The notes below the pieces were generated by a model that was not told where the DNA came from, did no database searches, and saw nothing but the letters and a program-made list of their open reading frames with translations. Positions 35,497 through 44,922 of a stretch of 64,000 bases of DNA are shown here, piece after piece. The stretch's first letter is position 1. The number at the start of each line of letters is the position of its first letter. Both the position numbers and the translations under genes were made by a program. Origin of the DNA: G963677325 sp963677325 (lineage in GTDB: Bacteria; Bacteroidota; Bacteroidia; Bacteroidales; Prolixibacteraceae); assembly GCA_963677325.2 (NCBI GenBank), contig CAXXGM010000008.1, forward strand, positions 186,001 through 250,000, written 5' to 3'.

Positions 35497-35585
35497 AAAA
35501 GCAGGGATCGGCGGTTCCCGAAAGAAAATTTATTGAATTAATAAATGGGTAGTAACGGTCCTTTTAAAATTTGGATTTCGGCCGC

Positions 35586-37403
35586 TTATTCCACGGTGAC
35601 AGATTTAGCTAAATTCCTGGGCTGGTCCACATCGCGTCCAAGCGAAAGAGCAATATGGTAAGCAAACAATTGTAATGGAACTACGGAGAGCAGTGGTACA
35701 AGGGCATCCTGAACGGGAGGAATTTCGATTATTTCATCTGCTATATTGGTAATTTCTGTATCACCTTCCCTGATGAGGGCTATTACGATCCCGCCTCTTG
35801 CCTTTATTTCCATGATATTGGAAATCATTTTTCTGCGGTTTTCGGCATCGCAGGCAATGGCTACCACAGGGAAATTTTCATCGATCAGGGCAATAGGGCC
35901 ATGTTTCATTTCAGATGCCGGGTAGCCTTCAGCGTGAATGTAAGAAATTTCTTTCAGTTTGAGCGCGCCTTCGAGAGCAATGGGGTAATTAAATCCGCGG
36001 CCAAGAAACAGGAAATGCTTATGATGAGAATATTTTTTAGCCAATTCTATCAGGTGTGGTTCACGTGAAATGATCGTCTTTATTTTGGACGGTATGGATT
36101 TAAGTCCGTCGATTAATTCTTCGGTTTTGAATTCCGGAAAATCACGGAATGGGATGCAGGCTGTTAATTGAATCAGGTTGACCATCTGAGCAGTGAAAGA
36201 TTTGGTAGAGGCGACTCCGATTTCAGTTCCCGCTCTCAGGAGGATCGTGGCATCACTTTCTCTTGCCATGCCTGATTCAGCCACATTACAGAGGGAAAGG
36301 ATGAATGCGCCTTTTCCTTTGGCGAGGCGAATCGCAGCCAACGTATCGGCAGTTTCTCCACTTTGGGATATCCCGATAACCAGATCGGAAGGAGATACAA
36401 CCGGACAGCGGTATCTGAATTCGGCTGCATATTCAACAGAGACGGGAATGCGTAAATATTTTTCCAGCAGGTATTTTCCAACCAGTCCTGCATGATAAGA
36501 TGTGCCGCAGGCAAGAATTATTATTCGATTAAAATGGGATGATCCCCTAAAAAAAGACGATAATTCTTTTGGAAAATTATCTTTCCCTGATTTCAGGATA
36601 CCGGATATGATTTCAGGCTGTTCAATGATTTCCTTGTACATGTAGTGGGCATATCCTTCGAGACCAGCACCGGGAGAATCATTGCTCAACTCTTTATATT
36701 CAACCTGAAGTGGTACTCCATCACTGTTCATTAGGAGCGGTTCGGCATTACCGGAGATTACAAGAATGCTCTTGTTATCCATGATAAAGTAACGTTTTGC
36801 ATATTTGGAAAGAGCGTGTGTGTCTGAAGAAAGGAACACTTCTCCTTCTGAAAATCCTGCCACCAGAGGAGACATCTGCCTGACAGCAAATATTTTGCCG
36901 GGTTCCTGTTCGTCCATTAAAACAAATGCATAGGCGCCCAGGAGAACTTTCATTACCTTTTTCAAGGCAGTCTTCACGGTAAGACCCTGAAAAATCACCA
37001 GGTAATCTATGTAATTGACCAGGACCTCTGAATCTGTTTCACCCTTGAAAACATAACCTTTGGTTCTAAGAAAACTACCTGTTTCTGCATAATTCTCCAC
37101 TATCCCGTTATGCACAAGAACAAAGCGGCCTGACGAGGAGCAGTGAGGGTGGGCATTATCCTCACTTACTTTCCCATGGGTCGCCCACCTTGTATGGGCA
37201 ATTCCAAGATGTCCGTGAAATTGTTCTCCTTTTGTTTTATCAACAAGGCATTGAACATGACCAATCGTTTTAAGAACAGTAACCGATCCGTTTAAAATGG
37301 CCACTCCCGCACTATCATATCCGCGATATTCCAGGGAGCGGAGTCCGTCGAGCAGAATATTCAAAGCTTCTTTGTTCCCAAGATATCCAAATATACCGCA
37401 CAT
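35586..37403 (-). CDS. glmS: Glutamine-fructose-6-phosphate aminotransferase
   Basis: The 605-residue product starts MCGIFGYLGNKEALNILLDG, so Cys2 becomes the N-terminal nucleophile of the glutaminase domain. Two SIS domains follow, with IILACGTSYHAGLVGKYLLE, IGISQSGETADTLAAIRLAK and LFLGRGFNYPIALEGALKLK. The C-terminus ends PRNLAKSVTVE as in the family. It makes glucosamine 6-phosphate, the first step to UDP-GlcNAc. The start is 4 bp after the stop of the DUF4954 gene, so the two are probably co-transcribed. Confidence 0.98.
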   Translation of the reverse strand: MCGIFGYLGNKEALNILLDGLRSLEYRGYDSAGVAILNGSVTVLKTIGHVQCLVDKTKGEQFHGHLGIAHTRWATHGKVSEDNAHPHCSSSGRFVLVHNGIVENYAETGSFLRTKGYVFKGETDSEVLVNYIDYLVIFQGLTVKTALKKVMKVLLGAYAFVLMDEQEPGKIFAVRQMSPLVAGFSEGEVFLSSDTHALSKYAKRYFIMDNKSILVISGNAEPLLMNSDGVPLQVEYKELSNDSPGAGLEGYAHYMYKEIIEQPEIISGILKSGKDNFPKELSSFFRGSSHFNRIIILACGTSYHAGLVGKYLLEKYLRIPVSVEYAAEFRYRCPVVSPSDLVIGISQSGETADTLAAIRLAKGKGAFILSLCNVAESGMARESDATILLRAGTEIGVASTKSFTAQMVNLIQLTACIPFRDFPEFKTEELIDGLKSIPSKIKTIISREPHLIELAKKYSHHKHFLFLGRGFNYPIALEGALKLKEISYIHAEGYPASEMKHGPIALIDENFPVVAIACDAENRRKMISNIMEIKARGGIVIALIREGDTEITNIADEIIEIPPVQDALVPLLSVVPLQLFAYHIALSLGRDVDQPRNLAKSVTVE

Positions 37404-37407
37404 ATTT

Positions 37408-39096
37408 TTAATTTTCAGAAGTTTCGGGTTGCATTATCTTCTCAATGGCAGAGATCATCTCTATCGCAAGGGCCTCTTTGGCGGACATATGAACCTGGAT
37501 AGCCCGGACTTCTGCATGAGTTTCAAATTCACCCCTTACACATTCAAAATCAAGTTGCTGAACCATTTTATCTCCATCCACTCCAAAACCGGTTTTTTTG
37601 ATCATCGAAAATTCTTTCTTGGCATCTTCATATAGCATTTTGTCGATTTCAAGAACAGCCTCTATCCATCTTTTCACAATTTCAATCATATCTTCCGGAG
37701 TAAAATCCTTCAAAGCTTTACCATAGAATTCCTCAAGAACATCAGCAGCCCAGGACCATTCGAAAGTGTAGTAATTTAAATGGATGGAGTGAAGGGAACT
37801 ATTTATTTCCTCGAGAGAATGGAACTGATTCTGTTCAATAGTGGTCAGGAGCTGTTCAACTGCATCGGAGGGACATATCATTCCTGCAAGATCAAGCCAG
37901 CGGCAATCACTGCCCAGCGATGTTTCTTTACGCAAGGAATGGTGTATACCTTCAATTGAAAGTGTTTTTTTTCTTTTTAAGCGTGATATGAATGAATTTC
38001 CAAGAAATTTCCAGATAGCTTTTTCATAGATCGAGAATCCACGCTTCAAAGCATAATTTTTTATAATCATGCCCTGATATGAATAGATCTCAGCATTTTC
38101 ACCGGAGGCTTTCAATAGTTCAAGCATAATTTTTCTCCCTTTGATCATCTTCTGAATCGTATAAGGGCTTAGAAGATTGAAATTGATCAGGTCCTGCAAA
38201 TTAGGATCTTTACGGCGATCGCGCAAAGGCCATTTTTGGGAGTCACGGATCGTGCCAATGCTAATCAGGTTTATCCCCGGCACCAGGAAGCTTTTATTAT
38301 CTTGTTCAATCAAGTAAGAAAAGGGAAAATCGGTCGTATCGGAATGGCTGTAATGACGTCCCATAACAAGATTAAACGCTCCGATCCGGGATGGCCAAAG
38401 AATGTAGGAGTCACTTGTGGTCTTTGTGCCTCGCTCCATTACTCCCTGATGGATCGGGCCCAATTTATAAAGATGATTGCTCTGGTTAGATCCGCTTCCG
38501 GCATTCATGAATGAAAATAGTCCGGCAATTAACAAAGACGATTTATGATGAGACACCGTAAAGGGACCTGCAAAAATAGAACAGGCTTCACCATGGAATC
38601 CCTGGCAGTTGGCAAAGAAAGCAGAATCGGTTGCAGAATAGTTTTTATCAAGGATGGTACCTTGTCCAACAAAACATCTGGAGATAAGAGAGGTGTCTGT
38701 GATTCTTGATCCCGAGCAGACAATGAAGTTTTCAAGGACTACCCCCTGGCCAATAAATACAGGATCTGACACTGAACTGTTTATGGTCCCGTCTTTGATT
38801 TTCGAGACTCCTTCCAGGGATGCATAGGGTCCAATCCTCACATTCCGTAACATTCCGCAGTTAATGATCTGGACGCCCGTGCTGATATCCCCCATATCAT
38901 CAGAAATAAAAGCGGTATAATCAGAGATGAGCTTTTCGATCATTGACACCGCCGTGGTACGGTGCCTGTACAAGGCAAGGATATAGGCAAGTTGTGCGGA
39001 AAGATGATCATAAATTGGAATTTCCCTTCCTCCTGACTCATTAATGACTTTTAACCGGATGCCATTTCCAAAGGTGCATTTATTTTCAACTGCCAA
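37408..39096 (-). CDS. DUF4954 beta-helix protein, main fragment after a frameshift
   Basis: This frame gives ~562 residues from a TTG, but conserved sequence continues upstream in frame as SQLKELAVENKCTFGNG, so the TTG is not a true start. The body has hexapeptide-like repeats (GIRLKVINESGGREIPIYDH, VSDPVFIGQGVVLENFIVCS), LLIAGLFSFMNAGSGSNQSN and a helical C-terminal half. DUF4954 proteins are ~650 residues with a GlmU-like left-handed helix; their function is unknown. The N-terminal 114 residues lie in another frame at 39102-39446. The gene ends 4 bp before glmS, which hints at amino-sugar metabolism. Confidence 0.85.
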   Translation of the reverse strand: MAVENKCTFGNGIRLKVINESGGREIPIYDHLSAQLAYILALYRHRTTAVSMIEKLISDYTAFISDDMGDISTGVQIINCGMLRNVRIGPYASLEGVSKIKDGTINSSVSDPVFIGQGVVLENFIVCSGSRITDTSLISRCFVGQGTILDKNYSATDSAFFANCQGFHGEACSIFAGPFTVSHHKSSLLIAGLFSFMNAGSGSNQSNHLYKLGPIHQGVMERGTKTTSDSYILWPSRIGAFNLVMGRHYSHSDTTDFPFSYLIEQDNKSFLVPGINLISIGTIRDSQKWPLRDRRKDPNLQDLINFNLLSPYTIQKMIKGRKIMLELLKASGENAEIYSYQGMIIKNYALKRGFSIYEKAIWKFLGNSFISRLKRKKTLSIEGIHHSLRKETSLGSDCRWLDLAGMICPSDAVEQLLTTIEQNQFHSLEEINSSLHSIHLNYYTFEWSWAADVLEEFYGKALKDFTPEDMIEIVKRWIEAVLEIDKMLYEDAKKEFSMIKKTGFGVDGDKMVQQLDFECVRGEFETHAEVRAIQVHMSAKEALAIEMISAIEKIMQPETSEN

Positions 39097-39101
39097 TTCC
39101 T

Positions 39102-39446
39102 TTAGTTGTGAATAATCACACGTTCTCCAATGTGATAATTGGCGATATAACTCTTTACATTATTGATAAGAGCATTATCAGCTACAATACAATTGTGAAT
39201 ATGGGCATTTTTTATTCCGGTTTTCATTCTCACTCCCCCATAGAGGGTTATTTCTTCATCAAAGCGCCCAATTTTGTTATATCCGGAGAAATGGACGTTT
39301 CTTACCTGATCGATAAGAAAATTTTCCACCACTTCAATTAAATTCCAATCTTCGCAAAAGCAACCCTGGATGATTAATTGTCCGATTTCTTCATTTGAAA
39401 GCTTCCGGTATTTTTTTTGCATCGTGTTTTTTGTATAGTTTGACAA
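39102..39446 (-). CDS. DUF4954 N-terminal fragment (frameshifted)
   Basis: The 114-residue frame reads as the start of DUF4954: YRKLSNEEIGQLIIQGCFCE, DWNLIEVVENFLIDQVRNV, GVRMKTGIKNAHIHNCIVAD, ending IANYHIGERVIIHN and a stop. The next residues expected in the family continue in the frame of 37408-39096. One missing base near 39102-39108 would join the two into a ~675-residue protein, for example restoring N-x-K-E-L-A-V-E-N. Either the gene is broken or the sequence has an indel error. The true start is 39446 or the in-frame ATG at 39422. Confidence 0.8.
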   Translation of the reverse strand: MSNYTKNTMQKKYRKLSNEEIGQLIIQGCFCEDWNLIEVVENFLIDQVRNVHFSGYNKIGRFDEEITLYGGVRMKTGIKNAHIHNCIVADNALINNVKSYIANYHIGERVIIHN

Positions 39447-39581
39447 ATCAAGCTAAACTAAATTTGAAATACAAAGAATATTGATGGATTTAAACCTATC
39501 AATATCCGGAAACATTATTACAATAATTTCTAATAAATTGGAATAAAGTGGAGTATGACCTATCAAAAAATATTAGGTTCC

Positions 39582-40574
39582 CTATAGTTGTTGCAAAAAG
39601 GAAGTCAGATTAACCTGCTTTTCCAGACCTATTTTTTTTCGTAAACGTATCCTTTTGATTTCGGCGCTATCGGGAGTGATATTTATTAATCCGGCAATTT
39701 CCTTGGTGGAAAGGCCTAACCGGATATAGGCACAAATCCGCTGGTCTTTGGGGGTTAAAACAGGAAATTTTCCCTTCAGGCGCACAAAAAATCCCGGGTG
39801 AACTTTTTCAAAATGCAGTTTGAAATCATCCGGATTGAAACTCTGTCTACGAAGATGTTCGTTGATTTTCGAAAGCATTTCTGAAAGTTTCGTTTGTGTA
39901 GAGGGAGGAAGGGAATTACTGATCAGTGTGAGATTTTTTTTTATATACAGCAGGATTTCATTTTTACGGGCAATTTCTATTAGAGAGCCAATTAATTCAC
40001 GGTCTTTACCTGCCAGTTCATCCCGGTATTTATTCTTTATTTTCATTTCCCAGATCTGCTTGTCTGACATCTCACTGATTTGTCCAAGAGCAGTCATCAG
40101 ACGTGTAATATCCCGGATAGAACAGCGTTGTCCCAGATAACTGCCGATCCGGTCAAACATTCCCTTGGAATTTAACTCGCACCACCTTAATTGTTTTGTC
40201 CGGGTCAGGATCCTGAATTCTATCCCCTGGGATATGGTTGAAAAATTAAGAACGTTTTTGAAATATTGTTGAATGGAGATTTTGTCCTCCGGATAAATAA
40301 TGTTGTTAAACAAATCAGGATCATTTAAGAATTCTTCTGCGGAAAAACCAGTCAGGTCATAACAGGATGGAGAGATCCAGTTGAAATCTCCTCCAGGATT
40401 CAGCCAAAAATCCCAGTCGTTTGAAAAATCCGATATAAGCTGGTATTTATCTTTTTCCATGCAAAGGTCCAGCTTTTCCTGTTGAAGAAGAATGTTTTCT
40501 CCTTTTAACTCTGAAATCTGTTTTTCAAGGCCCTGAATCCGGTCTTGAATAGAATGATCTGATTGACTTAACAT
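39582..40574 (-). CDS. PAS and LuxR-type HTH transcriptional regulator
   Basis: The 330-residue product begins with a coiled coil (~10-45). A PAS domain follows (~48-165) with DWDFWLNPGGDFNWISPSCY and GFSAEEFLNDPDLFNNIIYP. A second helical segment precedes a C-terminal LuxR HTH, FPVLTPKDQRICAYIRLGLS with TKEIAGLINITPDSAEIKRI. It lacks a receiver domain, so the PAS domain may sense the signal itself. It follows the hybrid kinase gene (start of this gene 34 bp after that stop) and could be its output partner. Confidence 0.87.
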   Translation of the reverse strand: MLSQSDHSIQDRIQGLEKQISELKGENILLQQEKLDLCMEKDKYQLISDFSNDWDFWLNPGGDFNWISPSCYDLTGFSAEEFLNDPDLFNNIIYPEDKISIQQYFKNVLNFSTISQGIEFRILTRTKQLRWCELNSKGMFDRIGSYLGQRCSIRDITRLMTALGQISEMSDKQIWEMKIKNKYRDELAGKDRELIGSLIEIARKNEILLYIKKNLTLISNSLPPSTQTKLSEMLSKINEHLRRQSFNPDDFKLHFEKVHPGFFVRLKGKFPVLTPKDQRICAYIRLGLSTKEIAGLINITPDSAEIKRIRLRKKIGLEKQVNLTSFLQQL

Positions 40575-40608
40575 GTCGGGTCACTTAAATTTGATCGGCA
40601 GAAGCGTT

Positions 40609-43518
40609 TTATGGTGCTGAAATTAATGAATTTTTCTCTTCCGGATTTATATATTTCAAGATTAATCCGGTCAAAACCTCTTTGTTAATTGGTTTTGATA
40701 TGTAGTCTGTACATCCTGCATTCATTGCACTCACTTTATCATGTGACAAGACAAAAGCGGTTTGAGCAATAATTACTACATCTTTGTTAAACTTTCTTAT
40801 TTCTATTGTGGCTTCATAGCCGTCCATTTCAGGCATTTGAACATCCATCAAAATAAGCTGGAGATCAGTATTTTCACGACAAGCAGCGATTGCTTCGATC
40901 CCTGTTTCTGCATAAATAATTTTACTGCAGAAGGATGCCATTAATTTTGTTAGCAACTTTGCCGATAGCTTATCATCTTCGGCGATTAAAACTTTCAGGT
41001 TCTTAAATTTTGTTACAGCTTCTTCACTTGTTGTTTTTTCTTTGTTTAAATGGTAATCTTTTGTTCCATCAAGGTCAGGGATCGTAAAATAAAACACAGA
41101 TCCTACACCAACTTTACTTTTTACCCATATTTTTCCACCCATCATTTCGACGTAAGCTTTGGCAATAGCCAGACCTAGTCCGGTTCCTTCGAGTGCTTTT
41201 TTTCTGCCTATTTCCGTTTGCACAAACCGATTAAAAACAGCCATCTGCATATTGTCCGGAATGCCAATGCCATCATCTTTTACATAGAATTCAATGGTGC
41301 CGTTTCTTCTTTCGTATCCAACTTCAATGATACCTTCGTTGCTGTATTTAATGGAATTTTTAACCAGATTAATCAGCACTGCATAGAGTTTTTCGCCATC
41401 TGTTTTAACGATTGCGTCTTTGTGTGGTAATCCATTCTTCACTACAAGATTCATTCCTTTATTTTCAGTCTCGAGTTTGAAAAATTTACCGATGTACTCC
41501 ATGTGGTCATTTAAATTGGTTTCGGCAATTTTCATTTCGACCATCCTTGCTTCAATTTTGGAAATTTCCACTATATCATTTATGATACTTAGAAGGCGTT
41601 CTCCGCTTTGCTCAATAATTCTGATATATTCATCTTTTTCTTCTCCTGAAAGTTTAGGCTCTTTTAGAAGCTCTGCAAACCCTATAATTCCATTCATGGG
41701 AGTACGGATCTCATGGCTCATGTTGGCAAGAAAAGCAGATTTGAGCCGGTCGCTTTCTTCGGCTTTCTCTTTTGCCTTGATCAATTCCTGCTCAGCCTTC
41801 ATGCGATCGGTGATATCACTGACAATCAAAAGCGCTTTGCTGCTGCCGCTTTTAAGTAATCTTCCTTCAAAGAATTTTTTATCTTTGTTTATTTCGAGAG
41901 GATATTTAAATACCTGCATTTCCCCGGTCTGAAATAATGATTCCAGGTGGCGGTAGGTCAGTTCAGTTACTTCAGAAGGGAATATTTCTAAAATTTTTTT
42001 GCCCATAAAATCGCTCGGAGGCAGGTACAACTGGGAAGTTTTACCTGAGTTAAAATCCAAGAATCTTCCTTCTTCATCAAGAATAAACATCATGTCAGGA
42101 TTTGCTTTCAGAAGGGCTTCATTACGTTCCTGACTTTCTAATAAATCATTTTCGATTTTATTGCGTTCAGTCACATCACGGACAACGAAAACAATTCTGG
42201 TTGGATTTCCCTGTGCATCCCTTATAAAATCAGTGTTAACTTCAATGTTGAAAATACTTCCGTCTTTTCGTAAACCATGATACTGACCTGGACCGGAATG
42301 TTGTCCTTGTAATTTTTGCTTGATAGTTTCCTTCGCTCTCTCATGATCTTCAGGAATGATAAAATCAATGAAGCTGTTGCTTGTCTCTTCTTCATTTTTC
42401 TCATAACCAAACATAGCAGCTGCTGCCTGTGATACGGTCAGGAATTTTCCTTCAAGGTCTGTTATCACAATAAGATCAGGAGAAGCTTTAAAAATCGTAC
42501 GGTATAGTTCTTCACTTTCCCTTAACTCTTCTTCGGTTTTTTTTTGTTCAGTGATATCCTGAACCATGGTGTAAATTAAATTCTGACCATTGATTGACAT
42601 GGGTCCGCTATATACTTTTACATCACGGATTTCTCCATTCGAAAGACGATGTTTAAATAGAAAATAACTTCTGTCTTCAGAAATGGAATTTTCCATTTCT
42701 GAAAAGACTTCCTGAAAAGTTAAGATATTTATGTCTGTTATTTTTTTTGTGATAAACTCATTGTGAGTCCAGCCATAATATTGGCAAGCTGCCGGATTTG
42801 CATCGACAATCTGAAGATTTTTTGCGTCGAAAAGTAATGTTGTAATCTGATTTGTCCGGAATAGGGAAAGATATCTTTGTTCTCTTTCGGATAACGCGTC
42901 TAATGCATTCTTGCGTTCGGTTATAATCTCTGTGTACAGGATTACTCCTCCGATGGATGAATCTGCGTCAAACCAGGGACGGAATTCCCAATGGATCCAA
43001 TCTGTCTTTTCGTTTTCCTGTACATATGGATCGGCATCAGAACTCATAACTTCGCCCATTAATACCCTATCAAGTATATCATGCCATTTGTGTGGCAGAT
43101 TGGGAAAAATAATGTAGTGATGTTTACCTATTATATCTTTTTCTTTAATTTGATAATCTTCCAGGTAGCGGTGACTTACATAAGTATAATTTAAATTTTT
43201 ATCAAGCACGGCAATAGAACTCGTGTTATGCTCGATAATATAACTCATCAATTGGTGGGAATGTGACAGCGCATTTTCGGCCTCAATTCGTTTCTCTATT
43301 TCTGATTGAAGGATCCTGTTTTCTTTTTTGCTTTTAGCTAAAAAAAGAAGAGCTAAAAACAGGGATAGAAGCAAGATTAACGTTTCATTGAACAGGGAGA
43401 AAAAGTGATGGTTTAATAGTCCAAGACTCCATGTATAACTTAGTGAAATCACTCCGCCAATACCAATCAGGAATAAAATGAACTGGAAACTTATAGAAGG
43501 GACATATCTTTTTTTCAT
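40609..43518 (-). CDS. Multi-PAS hybrid histidine kinase
   Basis: The 969-residue product has two N-terminal membrane helices (~12-60), then four PAS segments up to ~590 (for example ITDLEGKFLTVSQAAAAMFG and GMRKDGSIFN-like GLRKDGSIFNIEVNT). HisKA has His602 in ANMSHEIRTPMNGIIGFAEL, and the HATPase domain (~700-820) has VKDDGIGIPDNMQMAVFNRF. A C-terminal receiver has phospho-acceptor Asp892 in LILMDVQMPEMDGYEAT. No Hpt or DNA-binding domain is fused. Output probably passes to another protein; the adjacent PAS/LuxR gene is the obvious local candidate, though it has no receiver of its own. Confidence 0.94.
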   Translation of the reverse strand: MKKRYVPSISFQFILFLIGIGGVISLSYTWSLGLLNHHFFSLFNETLILLLSLFLALLFLAKSKKENRILQSEIEKRIEAENALSHSHQLMSYIIEHNTSSIAVLDKNLNYTYVSHRYLEDYQIKEKDIIGKHHYIIFPNLPHKWHDILDRVLMGEVMSSDADPYVQENEKTDWIHWEFRPWFDADSSIGGVILYTEIITERKNALDALSEREQRYLSLFRTNQITTLLFDAKNLQIVDANPAACQYYGWTHNEFITKKITDINILTFQEVFSEMENSISEDRSYFLFKHRLSNGEIRDVKVYSGPMSINGQNLIYTMVQDITEQKKTEEELRESEELYRTIFKASPDLIVITDLEGKFLTVSQAAAAMFGYEKNEEETSNSFIDFIIPEDHERAKETIKQKLQGQHSGPGQYHGLRKDGSIFNIEVNTDFIRDAQGNPTRIVFVVRDVTERNKIENDLLESQERNEALLKANPDMMFILDEEGRFLDFNSGKTSQLYLPPSDFMGKKILEIFPSEVTELTYRHLESLFQTGEMQVFKYPLEINKDKKFFEGRLLKSGSSKALLIVSDITDRMKAEQELIKAKEKAEESDRLKSAFLANMSHEIRTPMNGIIGFAELLKEPKLSGEEKDEYIRIIEQSGERLLSIINDIVEISKIEARMVEMKIAETNLNDHMEYIGKFFKLETENKGMNLVVKNGLPHKDAIVKTDGEKLYAVLINLVKNSIKYSNEGIIEVGYERRNGTIEFYVKDDGIGIPDNMQMAVFNRFVQTEIGRKKALEGTGLGLAIAKAYVEMMGGKIWVKSKVGVGSVFYFTIPDLDGTKDYHLNKEKTTSEEAVTKFKNLKVLIAEDDKLSAKLLTKLMASFCSKIIYAETGIEAIAACRENTDLQLILMDVQMPEMDGYEATIEIRKFNKDVVIIAQTAFVLSHDKVSAMNAGCTDYISKPINKEVLTGLILKYINPEEKNSLISAP

Positions 43519-43716
43519 TAAAGTTTGATTTTTTCAAGGGCACAAAATATTAAAGAAAAAATTAAAATAAAACACATATGTAGATGGTGTCAGAATTTAG
43601 AATGATTAAAAGGGGAATGTGTGCAGATGATTTCAATAATTGTCCACTTAAGTAATAGGAAACGTAAAATGTCGTACTTTTTATAAAGAAATTAGTGTAT
43701 TTCAGGGATCATTTTC

Positions 43717-43809
43717 TGCCACCAAAGCACGAAAACACAAAAGTACACCAAATTATAAGTCAGGCATTTAATCTTTAGTGGATCTTGGTGACTTGGGGTT
43801 TTGGTGGCA
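43717..43809. repeat. Inverted CACCAAA-type repeats
   Basis: TGCCACCAAA at 43717 pairs with TTTGGTGGCA at 43800-43809. The arms are made of degenerate 8-bp units (CACCAAAG, CACGAAAA, CACAAAAG; CTTGGTGA, CTTGGGGT, TTTGGTGG). The loop carries no gene. Confidence 0.55.
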
Positions 43810-44257
43810 TTATTTTTTGGATGATCATTATAATTGTTAATACGACATTTAATTAATCTCATAACTTAGTTCACCTGATATGGAAGGATTTGCAACAGAC
43901 GCTGATCAGCGGGTATTTTAATAAGTGACGCAGATTATAAATACGCTTGTTATTAAAAAGCGTGGTATAATGAAAAAATAGCAGTAATAAGACTTATTCC
44001 CAGGTGAAGGACTTGGAAAATAATGGATCAAGCCGTATCTCTGAGGAAAGATGCTTAAACTATTCGGAAAAAATGAGATATTTTTAGATTTTGCAGAAAT
44101 GCATGGGTAAATAACGGCGATTCATTTCCTGTATAAATACCAGATGGCCAACAATTACTAAAGTTTCCCCCATTTCCCCTTTTCCCCCATTCCCTCATTT
44201 ACTAAGTATATGAAATGAAATAACGTCGTATTTTAGATTGATGAATTTTATTAAGAG

Positions 44258-44504
44258 ACTGTTTAAATTTAGTTCTTTTGGGATTTTAAGTAGTTCAACC
44301 CCTTCGGGGTTGAGGTCTTATATGTCACATTTTCCGTGGGTTGCCCCCACGGTTATTCATATTAAACCCTTTCAGGGTATAAAGCATATTTAAGTCCGAA
44401 GGACTTGAATATGAATAACCTCCGGTGTAACCGGAGGCACTGAAATACATACAATACAGAACCCCGAAGTGGGTTCAACTTTGTTAAAAAGAAATTTAAA
44501 CAGT
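44258..44504 (+). mobile_element. 247-bp element with 13-bp inverted ends, family 1 (copy 1)
   Basis: It begins ACTGTTTAAATTTAGTTC and ends AAATTTAAACAGT, giving a perfect 13-bp terminal inverted repeat. Inside are six short palindromes, among them AACCCCTTCGGGGTT, CCGTGGG...CCCACGG, AAGTCCGAAGGACTT, CTCCGGTGTAACCGGAG and AACCCCGAAGTGGGTT. A copy at 57641-57887 in the opposite orientation has the same length and differs at two positions only. It has no coding capacity. It behaves like a MITE that moved recently; the helper transposase is not identified. Confidence 0.85.
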
Positions 44505-44922
44505 TTCTTCTATGTTGTAATCCAAATTCTGAGAGCATTATTTTTTGGCTATTTTATTTTGTTTATTTTTCAAATATTTCGTTTACAGAACATTAACTTT
44601 GCAATTAGTAAAGAGGAAGAGGACGCAGGCTCTACTGGGGAGCAACCTGTCAGCAATACTCTTTACGGATACACTGTATAAGGGGAGGTTTTCGGGCCTT
44701 CCTTTTACTTATACAGGAATCCAAATATGGCTAAGGAAAACCCAATGTTCTTCTCTTAGCCAATGCCGATAAAAGTCCTATAAAAACAATCTTCTATAAG
44801 TGGACAAAATGCCACATTTCCCTGTTTCAGTTTTTATAAGTAAAGTGCCGCATTCTAAATAAGCAGACTGGCTGCAAGAAACTGTCAGCGGTCACCTTGA
44901 TATATTGATTGTTTTTAAGGAT

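Larger units (their letters stand above)
43519..44922. other. 1.4-kb region without a gene
   Basis: Between the hybrid kinase start and the transposase stop no credible gene is seen. It holds a repeat-rich inverted pair at 43717-43809, a C-rich stretch near 44167-44200, and the 247-bp element at 44258-44504. About 400 bp next to the transposase end may contain the 3' non-coding end of the insertion sequence. The open frames at 44469 and 44545 have no protein-like features. Confidence 0.7.

Noticed and set aside
44469..44772. Two overlapping frames of 70 and 75 residues next to the 247-bp element
   Set aside because: They start in or beside the element, have no protein-like pattern, and lie in the likely non-coding flank of the IS110 transposase.
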